DNA of 64,000 nucleotides from Verrucomicrobiaceae bacterium (GTDB lineage: Bacteria > Verrucomicrobiota > Verrucomicrobiia > Verrucomicrobiales > Akkermansiaceae). The translations under genes were made by a program, and so were the position numbers. Position 1 is the stretch's first letter, and each line of letters begins with the position of its first letter. The notes below the pieces were generated by a model that was not told where the DNA came from, made no database searches, and saw nothing but the letters and a program-made list of their open reading frames with translations. Below are positions 8,894 through 18,434 of the stretch, piece after piece. The DNA is taken from NCBI GenBank assembly GCA_027491155.1, contig JAIXWR010000042.1, positions 124,001 through 188,000 on the forward strand. Reading direction: 5' to 3'.

Positions 8894-10294
8894 ATGCCGA
8901 CCACCCCGCGCGTTTCCATCGCCCCGCCGGCCAAGGCCAAGCCGTGGCGGCTGGTTCCGCGCGACCCGGTCTTCCACTTCTATTCCAGGGGCACGGAGTT
9001 GAACCACCTCTTCCGCCGGCGCATCCGGCCGATGGGGATCGGGCTGATGATCACCATCATCATCGCGTCGGGGATCGCCGCGGGGAATGCCGAGCGCTCG
9101 GTTTACCTGACCTTTTCGACGGCCTGTTCGCTGATGCTCGTCGCCCTGCTTTCACTGCCCTTGCGCCGGGCGAAATTGACGGCGCGCCGCGAGCTTCCGG
9201 CACACGCGACCGCGGGCCAGCCGCTGACCTACCAGGTGGTGCTGACGAACCACCGCCGCCGGCGCTTGCGGCGGTTCGAGCTGTTAGAGACCGCACCCGA
9301 TCCGCGTCCGGGGCTGGCCCTTTTTCGCGGTGCCCGCGAGCCGGGGGAAGAGCGGCGCAACTTCTTCGACCGCACGCTTGCCTGGTACCGTTGGAACTGG
9401 CTCTGCGAATCGCGGCTGCTCTTCGAAGGCGGTCGCAGCCCGGTGGTGGACCGCTTGCCGTCGGCGGGCTCTGGAAGCATCGCGGTGACCCTGGTGCCGC
9501 GGCGGCGGGGCTTGATCCGGCTCGACGACCTGCGGGTGCTGCTGCCGGATCCGCTCGGCCTGTTCCAGCGCTGCGTGAAGGTCCCGGCCCCGGCGGCGAC
9601 GCTGGCGGTGCTGCCGCGGCGCTACCCCCTGCCGCGCTTCGAACTTCCCGGCAGCGCGCGTTTCCAGCCCGGCGGCGAGGCCACTTCCCGGCACGCCGGG
9701 GCGGCCGGCGAGTTCACCGGGCTGCGCGATTACCAGCCGGGCGACCCGCTGCGGCTGATCCACTGGCCGACCTGGGCGCGCACCGGCAAGCCGGTGGTGA
9801 AGGAGCTGGAGGACACCTTTTTCCCGCGCCACGGGCTGATCCTCGACACCTTCCCGGCACCGGGCGACGACGACCTGTTCGAGGACGCGGTGTCGGTCGC
9901 GGCGTCGTTCGTCGTGGCGGTCGATGCCCGCGAATCGCTGATCGACCTGATGTTCATCGCCGGCCACGAGCGGGTGGTCACCGGCGGTCAGGGCATCGCG
10001 AGGGCGGAGACCTTGCTGGAGGTGCTGGCCGGCGTGGAAAGCGCGGAGGATGAGGACTTCGAGTCGCTGGCCCGCCTCGTCCTGCGTCATGCCGACGACC
10101 TCGCCGGTTGCCTTTGCGTCTTCGCCGGCTGGTCCCCGGCGCGCGGGCGGCTGCTCGAGCGGCTCCACCGCGCGGGGATCGAGACCTCCGCGCTGGTCGT
10201 CTGCCGCGAAAAGCCGGACGCCACGCCGCGCTGCCACTACGTCCGTAGTAGCGAGCTGGCCATGGACCTGATGAAGCTGCCGCGGCAGTTGTGA
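8894..10294 (+). CDS. DUF58 domain protein
   Basis: 466 residues. Two hydrophobic segments near residues 50-95 (IGLMITIIIASGIAAG and LMLVALLSLPL) anchor it, followed by a beta-rich region and the DUF58 hallmark GLRDYQPGDPLRLIHWP around residue 275. In many bacteria DUF58 proteins are encoded with MoxR ATPases and VWA proteins; no such genes lie next to it here. It faces the VOC gene divergently across 141 bases. The role is unknown, perhaps in envelope maturation. Confidence 0.88.
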   Translation: MPTTPRVSIAPPAKAKPWRLVPRDPVFHFYSRGTELNHLFRRRIRPMGIGLMITIIIASGIAAGNAERSVYLTFSTACSLMLVALLSLPLRRAKLTARRELPAHATAGQPLTYQVVLTNHRRRRLRRFELLETAPDPRPGLALFRGAREPGEERRNFFDRTLAWYRWNWLCESRLLFEGGRSPVVDRLPSAGSGSIAVTLVPRRRGLIRLDDLRVLLPDPLGLFQRCVKVPAPAATLAVLPRRYPLPRFELPGSARFQPGGEATSRHAGAAGEFTGLRDYQPGDPLRLIHWPTWARTGKPVVKELEDTFFPRHGLILDTFPAPGDDDLFEDAVSVAASFVVAVDARESLIDLMFIAGHERVVTGGQGIARAETLLEVLAGVESAEDEDFESLARLVLRHADDLAGCLCVFAGWSPARGRLLERLHRAGIETSALVVCREKPDATPRCHYVRSSELAMDLMKLPRQL

Positions 10295-10304
10295 GGGGGC
10301 CTTC

Positions 10305-10997
10305 TCACCACGGCGCCTTCATCTGCGCGTGGGCGGCCCAGGGGGCGGCATCGACGCGGCCGTCCGGGTAGGCTCTCACGCGGCGGACGATGCCTTCGCC
10401 GCTCTGGCGGCAGATGACCATGAGGTCGATGTATTGGGCCGGCTTGTGGTGTTCCGCGGCCTCGTTCGCGCCTCGCTTCACGAAGCCGGCACCCCACAAG
10501 GCGAGGGCGGGCGGTCCCACCAGCAGCATCGCCTCGCCCGATCCCTGGGAGAGGCCGGCGACATCTCCCGCCCGCTTCTCGAGGTCGGTGGGTTCGGCCA
10601 TGCGGTTGGCATACGGCGGGAAGACGTCGTACTGGACGATGTAGGTGCTTCCGGCGAGGGCGTGGAACAGCAGGTCGACCTCCTGGTTCCCGCCCTGCGG
10701 CCAGCGGAAGCCGAGCCGCACGGTGTTGCGTCCGGGATTCAAGGCGGTCTGGGTGCCGTTGACGGGAGTGCCGTTCACGGAGACGAGGTGGATGCCATCG
10801 ATCCGGTCGCGGCGCTTGGAGTCCGGGGTCGCGTCGATCAAGGCGCGGCCGGGCGGCGGCGGGTCATGCGTGGTGGAAGCGCAACCGGCGAGTGCGGCTG
10901 CGGCCAGCACGGCCAGTGGTCCTTGCATGTAGGCGCGGATGGCTGCGGTGCGGGTTTCCTGCCGCGGGCCGGATGTGGGGAGTGATTCCGTTTTCAT
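10305..10997 (-). CDS. Lipoprotein of unknown function
   Basis: 230 residues from the ATG at 10997, which has GGAGG 9 bases upstream, one of the few clear ribosome-binding sites in this window. A hydrophobic stretch ends in the lipobox LAGCAS with the acceptor Cys39. The rest contains RVGFRWPQ-like beta sequence and a second mildly hydrophobic segment (AMLLVGPPALALWGAG). It ends 10 bases from the DUF58 gene, tail to tail. Membrane lipoprotein is well supported; function is not known. Confidence 0.8.
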   Translation of the reverse strand: MKTESLPTSGPRQETRTAAIRAYMQGPLAVLAAAALAGCASTTHDPPPPGRALIDATPDSKRRDRIDGIHLVSVNGTPVNGTQTALNPGRNTVRLGFRWPQGGNQEVDLLFHALAGSTYIVQYDVFPPYANRMAEPTDLEKRAGDVAGLSQGSGEAMLLVGPPALALWGAGFVKRGANEAAEHHKPAQYIDLMVICRQSGEGIVRRVRAYPDGRVDAAPWAAHAQMKAPW

Positions 10998-11223
10998 GAT
11001 GCAAGACCTCCGACGAATCATCGCGAGGCATTCCATGGATGAATGCGAGATAGGGAAGGGGAAAGGATCACCGCAAATAGGGAATCCCCGGATGATTTCG
11101 AAATTTGTGATCCGGTTTTCCGGAGTCCCTCGCATGGGCGGGTGTGAAGATCGTCGAGGCCGCCGGTTCCGGATGGCACCAGCCGCCCCGCGAGCTTCCC
11201 CCCAACCCCAACCCCAAGAAACC

Positions 11224-12210
11224 ATGATTGCATCCCATCCCGTCCTCCGGACCGCGGCTCGCGGAATCGCCGGAGCCATCGTCCTGTCCCTCGCCGCCGC
11301 GGCCGCCCCCGCCGGACAATCCGCCCCGTTCTCCGATCTGGTCTGTCTCGGCGACAGCCTTTCGGACACCGGGAACTTCCACGAGGCCACGGGCGGCGCT
11401 TACCCGCCGGCCCCGTATTTCGAAGGCCGCTTCTGCAACGGTCCGGTCTGGAACGAATACCTCGCCGGCAAGCTGGGCATGGAACTCGATCCGGACCTCC
11501 AGTTCGCGCTCGGCGGATCGATGACCGGCAACCTGAACTACAACAGCAGCCCGCCGTCGTTCATCCTGCCGGGCTTCGAGCAACAGGTGGACGGAGTGAT
11601 CGCCTGGAACGGCCGCAGGAAGGTCGACCCGCGAGCCCTCTACACCGTCTGGGTCGGCGCGAACGATTTCTTCGCGTGGCTGGCCAGCGGCAGCAACAAT
11701 CCGAACCCGACGATCACCCAAGGCGTGGCGAACACCGTCGGCGGCATCGCCGAGCTGTCGGCCGCGGGAGCCCGCCACTTCGTCGTGATCAACCTGCCCG
11801 ACCTCGGCAAGACCCCGACGGCAACCGGGCTCGGACCCTTTGTCAGCGGCCTGCTGAGTTCCCTTTGCGCGTCCTACAACACCCTGCTCGACCAACAGCT
11901 CGACCAGCTCGAATCCGACCGGAGGCTGCACATCGTCCGGGTCGACGCCTTCGCGTTGATCAACGACATGGTCACCAATCCCGCCACCTACGGATTCACG
12001 AATGTGACCGGGCAGGCGCTCCAGGGTCTGCCCGCCGCCGACCCGGACGATTACCTGTTCTGGGACGGGGTGCATCCCACCACGGCCGCCCATGAAGCGG
12101 TGGCGGAAGTGGTGCACGAGCAGCTCCGTGCGGAATACCAGCGGATCCGCCGTCCGGGTTGGTTCGCGACGTCCGCGACGCGCGGACACGCCGGACTTCT
12201 GGCGCGTTGA
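11224..12210 (+). CDS. Secreted GDSL/SGNH lipase-esterase
   Basis: 328 residues starting at the ATG at 11224 with a signal peptide (IAGAIVLSLAAAAAPAG). Block I carries the nucleophile serine in VCLGDSLSDTGN; block V has the Asp-His pair in WDGVHPTTAAH; block III is VGANDFFAW. This is the layout of secreted phospholipase/acyl hydrolases of the thermolabile-haemolysin group. The 26 bases before the start are C/A-rich repeats (CCCCAACCCCAACCCC) and lack a Shine-Dalgarno sequence. Substrate is unknown. Confidence 0.9.
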   Translation: MIASHPVLRTAARGIAGAIVLSLAAAAAPAGQSAPFSDLVCLGDSLSDTGNFHEATGGAYPPAPYFEGRFCNGPVWNEYLAGKLGMELDPDLQFALGGSMTGNLNYNSSPPSFILPGFEQQVDGVIAWNGRRKVDPRALYTVWVGANDFFAWLASGSNNPNPTITQGVANTVGGIAELSAAGARHFVVINLPDLGKTPTATGLGPFVSGLLSSLCASYNTLLDQQLDQLESDRRLHIVRVDAFALINDMVTNPATYGFTNVTGQALQGLPAADPDDYLFWDGVHPTTAAHEAVAEVVHEQLRAEYQRIRRPGWFATSATRGHAGLLAR

Positions 12211-12238
12211 AGCGTGCCGGTTTTCCCTCCCGGGATGT

Positions 12239-12270
12239 CACCGGTCCGGATCGCAGGATCCGGGCCGGTG
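12239..12270 (+). terminator. 14-bp hairpin between convergent genes
   Basis: Arms 12239-12252 and 12257-12270 pair over 14 base pairs with a four-base GCAG loop; one pair is G-U when read on the plus strand and a mismatch on the minus strand. It lies 29 bases after the lipase stop and before the stop of the minus-strand kinase. No T-run follows, so it may act as an mRNA 3' end or as a factor-dependent terminator. Confidence 0.55.
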
Positions 12271-12276
12271 GCAGTG

Positions 12277-15200
12277 TCAGAGGCCGCTGCCGGGCAGCTC
12301 GATCCGCCGCACGACCGGGAGCTCGAGGGGCGGGAACTTCTGCATGTATTCCCAGTCCAGACCGAGGTCGGCGAGGCGGGCGCGGATGGCGTCGAGCTTC
12401 CAGAAGAAGACGCCGCCCGATGGTCCCGAGGTGATCATCACCCGGCCGTGGGGATCGAAGCAAAGCGGCGATTCGCGGTCGAAGTCGGGGCTGGCGAGTT
12501 CCTCCAGCGTGAAAGGATTGAGCACCTTCAGTTCCGCCCGCTGGCAGGCAATGATCAGCGCGGTCATCCGCGGGCTGAAGGACATCACGCCGTTGAACTC
12601 GCCCATCCGGCTGGGGATCTCCCGGTCGAGTTTCCAGGAGCCGGTGGTCCAGAAGCGGTAGGCCTCGGTATCGCCGGTCACCAGCCATTTGCCGTCGGGA
12701 GAGAAGGCGACCCGCGCATTCCCGTGGATCGGCAGGTCGACGGGCTTCGAAGGATCGCGGGTCTGCCAGACGCGAACGCCGTTTCCTTTCGAGGTACCGG
12801 CGGCGAACCATTGCCCGTCGGCGCTGATCGCGCAGTTGGCGACGCCGGACGGTGCCTCGATGCGCCGTGGCGGGTGGACGCCTTTGCGGTCTAACAGCCA
12901 GATGGCCGGCGGCTCGTCGCCATCGGCGCTGCGCCCGGCGACGACCAGCAGGTCCTTGAGGTCCGGCGGCACGTTCCGTCCCGCCGGCAGGGCGATCTGC
13001 TCGCAGGCGCGGAAGGAGCCGAGCGGCTCGGGAGCGTGGAGCGTCATCGCCAGTCCGTCCGCCTCCGCCGCTTCGTTGGTCCGCCACCTTTGGAGTCCCG
13101 CGACGGACGCCACGATCAGCGAGTCGTCCGTGAACACGACGCCGCGGGCCTTGGGAACGTCGAGGAAACCGATCTGCCGCCCCTCGCGGTTCCAGAGCCG
13201 GACCCCGTCGTCGCCGGTGGTGGCGAGCAAGGTGCCGGCGCTGTTCCAGGCGCCGTCGAAGACGCCGACATTGCCCGAGTGCTTGCGGCCGCGGTAGCAG
13301 ACGTCGCCGGGTTCGACTTCCATCACGGTGACCGTCTCTCCCTCGCGGGCCAGTCCCAGCCGGGTGCCGTCCGCCGAAAAGCCGAGGTGGCTGCCGCGTC
13401 CCGGGTGCCAGCTCAGGGCGGTGCCTTGGAACGGGTCCCACAGGCGCATCGTGCCATCCCACGCCTGGGTGGCGAGCAGGCGGCCGTCGGGACTCCACGC
13501 CACGGAGTCGAGCACGCCGGTGTGCCCTTCGAGCTCGAAGGGCGGGGAGTTCCAGTCCTCGTCGTGCCAAACCCGCAGCAAATGGTCCGAGCCGCCCGCC
13601 GCCAGCGAATCGTCGGTCGGGCTCCAGGCCACGGGCAGCGCCGGGCAGTCGAGCGTCGCGACCTTTTCGCCGCTCGCCGCATCGAGGATCTCGAGCCTCG
13701 ACGGCTCGGTATCGCCGGCCGCGATGCTCGCCGCGATCCACTTTCCCTGCCGGCTGACCGCGAGCGAATGCGGCACGCCTGTTAGAGCGTGGGACCGGAG
13801 CTGCTTCCCGGTGGCGAGGTCGACGACCGCGAGCATCCCGTCCGGCCGCCCGATCAGGCATTGCCGTCCGTCGGGAAAGAACGCGAAGGCCTTGTGGATC
13901 CCCGGACCGAGATCGACGGCTGCTTCGTTGCCCCCGCAGTTCCACATCTTCATCGTCCATCCGGTCCCGTCCTTGCTGCCGTAGGCGGCGGCCAGCCGGC
14001 TGCCGTCCGGGCTGAAGCGGAGCACCCACTTGACCGGCCTTCCCTCGCCGGGGATTTCCCGTTGGATCCCGTGGTCCGGGTAGCGGTGGATCTCGATCCG
14101 CCCGTCGGGAAAGGTGTTCGCGTAGCGGGTCAGCGCCGGGTTCGCCGCCACGATGTCGCCGTAACCGGGGTTTCCCTTCCACGAATCGACGGGCCGCATG
14201 TCGGCGATCGACAGGTTCGCGATGGTCGATTCCCGCAGCCGCTTCATGTTGCCCGGCACCTGCCGTTCGCTGGTCATGGCAGCCGCTTCCCGGATGGCGT
14301 CGAAGGCCTGGAAGCGCCGTTCCGGCTTGCCGCTCCAGCGCAGGGCCGCGGCCTGGGAAACCCGCGCCTCCCAGGTCCGGCTTTGCGCGAGCTTGCCGGC
14401 TTCCACCGCTTTCGTCCGCTCGATTTCCGCCGCGGCGGACTGTTCGCGGGCGACCTGCTCCTTGCCCTTCGCATCGAAATACAGCGCGGTCATGCCGATC
14501 GCGGCGCCGAGCACGAAGACCAAGAAGATGATGCCCCACACCGCGGCGGCGCGATGCCGTTTGGCGAACTTGGCGATGCGGTAGGTGGCAGAGGGCGGCG
14601 AGGCGGACACCGGTTCGTCGTCGAGGATGCGGCGGACGTCCATGCCCAGCCCGTTGGCGGTCTGGTAGCGGCGGGAGCGATCCTTCTCGAGCGCCTGCAT
14701 CACCACCCAGTCCATTTCGCGGCCGATCATGCTGTCGCCGGCGACCGCGCCGTCCTGCGGCCGCTTGTGGGAGATCCGCGCGCTCGGCTTGACCGGCTTG
14801 TCCTCGCGGATCATCCGCTGCATTTCAGTGAAGCCGGCCTTGCGCAGCAGCGACGGGTCGAGCGGCGGAGCACCGGTCAGCAGCTCGTAGAGGATGACCC
14901 CGAGCGAGTAGATGTCGCTGCGGGTGTCGATATCCAGCACGTTGAGTTCCGCCTGTTCCGGGCTCATGTATTCCGGCGTGCCGATCATGCGGCCGAAGGC
15001 GGTCATCACGGTGGTGCCGGTCGATTCCATCGACACCGCCTTGGCGATGCCGAAGTCGATCACCTTGACCACCGGCCGGCCGTCCTGGGTGCTGACCAGA
15101 ATGTTCGACGGCTTGAGGTCGCGGTGGATGACACCTTTCTGGTGGGCGTGCTGCACCGCGGCGACCACGTCGAGGAAAAGCTCCAGCCGCTGACGGATCC

Positions 15201-15717
15201 CGAGCTGATGATCGGTGCAGTATTTGGTGACCGGTGTTCCTTTCACCAGTTCCATCACGAAGTAGGGCCGCCCGCTGTCGGTCGCGCCGCCATCGTAGAC
15301 CCGGGCGATGTGAGGGTGGTCCATCAGGGCGAGGGCCTGGCGTTCCACCTTGAAGCGGGCCAGCACCTCGCGGGTGTCCATGCCGAGCTTGACGATTTTC
15401 AGCGCGACCATCCGGCGCACCGGTTCCTGCTGTTCGGCCATCCACACGCGGCCGAAGCCGCCCTCGCCGATCATCTCGCACAGCTTGTAGCGGCCGATCC
15501 GGTCGCCGGGATTCTCCGCCGGCGGCTCGCGGTCCGGCACCAGGCGCGGTTGCAGGAAAGAGTCCGCCGCGAGGTGGGCCTCGACCAGCGATTCGACCTC
15601 GCGCCGCAGGGCACCGTTGCCCGCGCAGGCCCGTTCGAGGAAGCCCGAGCGCTCCGCGGTATCCTCGAACTCGAGGGCCCGCGAGAGGAGGAGTTCGAGG
15701 GATGAGTTTTCAGTCAT
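12277..15717 (-). CDS. Serine/threonine protein kinase fused to WD40 repeats
   Basis: 1146 residues. The kinase domain (about 77-345) has GEGGFG at 84-89, Lys107, HRD at 198-200, DFG at 221-223 and SPE at 252-254, so all catalytic elements are there. A single membrane segment follows at about 391-413 (AVWGIIFLVFVLGAAIGMT). The C-terminal 600 residues carry repeated WD40-type units such as LDSVAWSPDGRLLATQAWDG and hold a probable beta-propeller outside the membrane. Kinase-WD40 fusions are common in Verrucomicrobiota and Planctomycetota, often near ECF sigma factors of the type encoded at 24399-24980. Ligand and targets are unknown. Confidence 0.93.
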   Translation of the reverse strand: MTENSSLELLLSRALEFEDTAERSGFLERACAGNGALRREVESLVEAHLAADSFLQPRLVPDREPPAENPGDRIGRYKLCEMIGEGGFGRVWMAEQQEPVRRMVALKIVKLGMDTREVLARFKVERQALALMDHPHIARVYDGGATDSGRPYFVMELVKGTPVTKYCTDHQLGIRQRLELFLDVVAAVQHAHQKGVIHRDLKPSNILVSTQDGRPVVKVIDFGIAKAVSMESTGTTVMTAFGRMIGTPEYMSPEQAELNVLDIDTRSDIYSLGVILYELLTGAPPLDPSLLRKAGFTEMQRMIREDKPVKPSARISHKRPQDGAVAGDSMIGREMDWVVMQALEKDRSRRYQTANGLGMDVRRILDDEPVSASPPSATYRIAKFAKRHRAAAVWGIIFLVFVLGAAIGMTALYFDAKGKEQVAREQSAAAEIERTKAVEAGKLAQSRTWEARVSQAAALRWSGKPERRFQAFDAIREAAAMTSERQVPGNMKRLRESTIANLSIADMRPVDSWKGNPGYGDIVAANPALTRYANTFPDGRIEIHRYPDHGIQREIPGEGRPVKWVLRFSPDGSRLAAAYGSKDGTGWTMKMWNCGGNEAAVDLGPGIHKAFAFFPDGRQCLIGRPDGMLAVVDLATGKQLRSHALTGVPHSLAVSRQGKWIAASIAAGDTEPSRLEILDAASGEKVATLDCPALPVAWSPTDDSLAAGGSDHLLRVWHDEDWNSPPFELEGHTGVLDSVAWSPDGRLLATQAWDGTMRLWDPFQGTALSWHPGRGSHLGFSADGTRLGLAREGETVTVMEVEPGDVCYRGRKHSGNVGVFDGAWNSAGTLLATTGDDGVRLWNREGRQIGFLDVPKARGVVFTDDSLIVASVAGLQRWRTNEAAEADGLAMTLHAPEPLGSFRACEQIALPAGRNVPPDLKDLLVVAGRSADGDEPPAIWLLDRKGVHPPRRIEAPSGVANCAISADGQWFAAGTSKGNGVRVWQTRDPSKPVDLPIHGNARVAFSPDGKWLVTGDTEAYRFWTTGSWKLDREIPSRMGEFNGVMSFSPRMTALIIACQRAELKVLNPFTLEELASPDFDRESPLCFDPHGRVMITSGPSGGVFFWKLDAIRARLADLGLDWEYMQKFPPLELPVVRRIELPGSGL

Positions 15718-15857
15718 GATGCTGGGAGTTCCGGATTTACGGAACCTTCATCGGGGAGCCTGCACGGAATCGCGGGAAAAGGGGATCACGAAAATACTTC
15801 CGGCCGGGCCCTTGGACTGCGGGCATCCTGCTGCCGCCGTCATCCGCAGACCCACCT

Positions 15858-18434
15858 TCATCCGGCTGGAACCAGTTCGCGGGTTTTGGCCGAGGGGGAT
15901 CCGGCCGCTTCTTCTAACAGCACGATCCTGCCCCGCGAGCCGTCGACCCGTACCCGGCAGCCGTTGCTCAGCCGCGAAAGGCAATCGCGCACCGACATCG
16001 CCGCGGGAATGCCCATCTCGCGGGCGGTCACCGCGCCGTGCGACAAGGGCCCGCCGCTTTCAGTGATCAGGGCGCGGGCGCTGTAGAACAGCGGCGTCCA
16101 GGCGGGGTTGGTGGTGCGGGCGACGAGGATCCCGCCGCGGGGAAAGCCCGCGAAGTCCTGGGGGCCGGAAACGATGTAAACCTCCCCCTCGGCCACGCCC
16201 GGGCTGCCGGGAAGTCCGGCCATCTCGGTGCCGGCTTCGAGCGGGGCGCTGGCCGCTTCCTCGCCATCCGGAACCCAGCCGGGATGCCGTGCCCGCGCCG
16301 CTTCCCACGACTTCTTCTCGCGGGCGACATTGACGGCGAAGGCTTGCCACTTCGCCGGGCTGTCGGCGGCGATCGCCGCGTCGATCTCCGCCTCGCGGGC
16401 GAAGAAGATGTCCATCGGCTCCGCGAGGATCCCGCGGTCGACGAGGCGCTGGCCGAGGGTCCGCAGACCCTTGCGCAGCGGCATCGCGAGGCGGGTCGTC
16501 TGGTAGTGCTCCAGGTCGTCGAGGCTGGTGTAGATCCGGGCGAGGCGGAGGATCTCGTGCATGAAAAAGTGCAGCTCCGCGGGCAGCCGCTGGAACAGCG
16601 AGAACTCCGCCGCCTGCGAGCGGATCTTCAGCTCGCGCTCGCGTTGCGAAGGGGTGAGGTCGCCGGGCGCGTCGAGGATCAGCCGCACCTGGTCGAGCGC
16701 CACCCACGGCACTTCGGCCCACAGCGGTTGATAGGGATCGAAGTCGATCTCGCGGTGGCCGTGGTCGCGCATCATCCGCAGGAAGCGCTGGTGGAAATCG
16801 CCGTGCTCGCGGGCCAGCACGCCGCTTTCCCACAGCGCCCGGCTGCCATCTTGATCGTGCAGCCGTTTTTCTAACAGCGGGTCGCGCCGCGCGAGCTGCG
16901 CGAGTTCGTAGAGCTCCTTGTTGATGGTGCCGGTCTTGGTCTCGCAGAAGGCGAGCAGGCCGTCCATCAGCGGCGCGATCTCGTCGGGACCGAACAGCTC
17001 GCGCAGCAGGAAATGCAGCAGCTTGTAGAGGATGCCCTGGGTGACCGAGATCGCGATGTTCGGCAGGAAGTACTGGGTGCCGTGGGCGTTGATCTCCCGG
17101 ACGAAGTGCCAGAGTCCGGCGATCGACTTGTGCTCGACCGGTTCCGCCATGAACTCGCCGAGGCGGATCAGGTAGTAGTCGAGGTCGCGCGACCAATGGA
17201 CCGGCAGTTCCTGGACCCAGCGGAACTGTTCGCGGAGCTGCGGGATCAAGACCGGCAGGTCGGCCAGCGAATTCAGCGCGAAGGGGAAGCGGCGGGCGTA
17301 GATGTCGACCGCGTTCTGGTTGCCGTAGATGTAGTGGCCGTGCTTGCCGAACCACTCGCCGGAGAAGGGCGGGAAGTTCATCAGGCGGAACGAATGGTCC
17401 ATCGACTGGTGGAAGCCGCGGTTGACGAAATCCCATGTCAGCGGGGTGACGACGTTCGGGAAGCGCTCGGCGGATTCGTCGCGGGTCCAGCGCGGCGGGA
17501 TGGTGGTGATCGGCCGCGATTGGAGGAGCACCAACCGCTCGCCGGTGAAGCCCCACTCGATGTCCTGGGGAAAGCGGAACCACGACTCGACGCGCAGCAG
17601 CAAGCCGGTGACGGCGGCGAGTTGTTCCGCGGAGAGGACCGCCGTGTCGCCTTGCGCTTCATCGATCGCCGCGTCCTCGATGCCCCCGTCTTTCGAGGAA
17701 ACGGTGCGCACGGTCTTGCGGGCGATCGTCGACGAAACCACCGCGCCGGTCGCCTTCTCGACCTCCCAGTGGTCGACCTCGCAGGCACCGCTGACCACCG
17801 ATTCCCCGAGGCCGTAGTTGGCATCGATCACCGCGACGCCGAGGTCGCCGCTGACCGGGTTCATGCTGAAGGCGACGCCCGCCGCGTCGCAGTCCGCCAT
17901 CTCCTGCACCACTACCGCCATGTGCGCGGCACCGTGGTCGCAGCCGTGGCGATGGCGGTAGGCGATCGCCCGGTCGTGCCAGAGCGAGATGAAGCAGCCG
18001 CGCAGGGCCGCGAGCACCGCCTCGGGATCGCGGCAGTTGAGGAAAGTATCGTGCTGCCCTGCGAAGGCGGCGTGGGCGAGGTCTTCCATGGTCGACGACG
18101 AGCGCACGGCAAAGCGGGTGCCGGCGGGCCAGTCGTGCAGCACCGCGCGGACTTCCTTTTCGAGTCCCGCCGGCAGCGGCACCTCGCGCAGCCGTTCGCG
18201 GAATTCCGCCGCGGCATCGGAAAGCGCGGACGGATCGTCGACGGGCAGCCGGCCGACGGCTTCGCGCCATTGCGGCACGCCTTCGAGCCATTCGCGGTAG
18301 CCCGCGGCGATGACGATGAATCCCTGCGGCACGTCGAACTTGCCGGTGGTGAGCAGCGCGAGGTTGGCGCCCTTGCCGCCCGTGTATTCGGGCCGGGCGG
18401 CGAGGGGATCATGGAAGCGGAGGATGTGGTTCAT
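15858..18434 (-). CDS. PEP-synthase-like dikinase with rifampin-phosphotransferase-type layout
   Basis: 858 residues from the ATG at 18434, which overlaps the PAP2 stop by four bases (ATGA). The N-terminal ATP-grasp part of PEP synthases is clear (YTGGKGANLALL, FAVRSSSTMEDLAHAAFAGQ, ending with LQSRPITTI near residue 310). A long middle region follows, and the C-terminal phosphohistidine domain has the swivelling His799 in GGPLSHGAV. The PEP/pyruvate-binding TIM barrel of true PEP synthase is absent. That order and length match rifampin phosphotransferase, an enzyme that uses ATP to phosphorylate a small acceptor. The acceptor here is unknown; the operon context (acyltransferase, PAP2) suggests a lipid or envelope compound, but this is inference. 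Confidence 0.85.
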   Translation of the reverse strand: MNHILRFHDPLAARPEYTGGKGANLALLTTGKFDVPQGFIVIAAGYREWLEGVPQWREAVGRLPVDDPSALSDAAAEFRERLREVPLPAGLEKEVRAVLHDWPAGTRFAVRSSSTMEDLAHAAFAGQHDTFLNCRDPEAVLAALRGCFISLWHDRAIAYRHRHGCDHGAAHMAVVVQEMADCDAAGVAFSMNPVSGDLGVAVIDANYGLGESVVSGACEVDHWEVEKATGAVVSSTIARKTVRTVSSKDGGIEDAAIDEAQGDTAVLSAEQLAAVTGLLLRVESWFRFPQDIEWGFTGERLVLLQSRPITTIPPRWTRDESAERFPNVVTPLTWDFVNRGFHQSMDHSFRLMNFPPFSGEWFGKHGHYIYGNQNAVDIYARRFPFALNSLADLPVLIPQLREQFRWVQELPVHWSRDLDYYLIRLGEFMAEPVEHKSIAGLWHFVREINAHGTQYFLPNIAISVTQGILYKLLHFLLRELFGPDEIAPLMDGLLAFCETKTGTINKELYELAQLARRDPLLEKRLHDQDGSRALWESGVLAREHGDFHQRFLRMMRDHGHREIDFDPYQPLWAEVPWVALDQVRLILDAPGDLTPSQRERELKIRSQAAEFSLFQRLPAELHFFMHEILRLARIYTSLDDLEHYQTTRLAMPLRKGLRTLGQRLVDRGILAEPMDIFFAREAEIDAAIAADSPAKWQAFAVNVAREKKSWEAARARHPGWVPDGEEAASAPLEAGTEMAGLPGSPGVAEGEVYIVSGPQDFAGFPRGGILVARTTNPAWTPLFYSARALITESGGPLSHGAVTAREMGIPAAMSVRDCLSRLSNGCRVRVDGSRGRIVLLEEAAGSPSAKTRELVPAG

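Noticed and set aside
11996..14539. An 847-codon minus-strand open frame overlapping the kinase-WD40 gene
   Set aside because: Arginine-rich out-of-frame reading of the kinase gene, whose motifs lie in the other frame.
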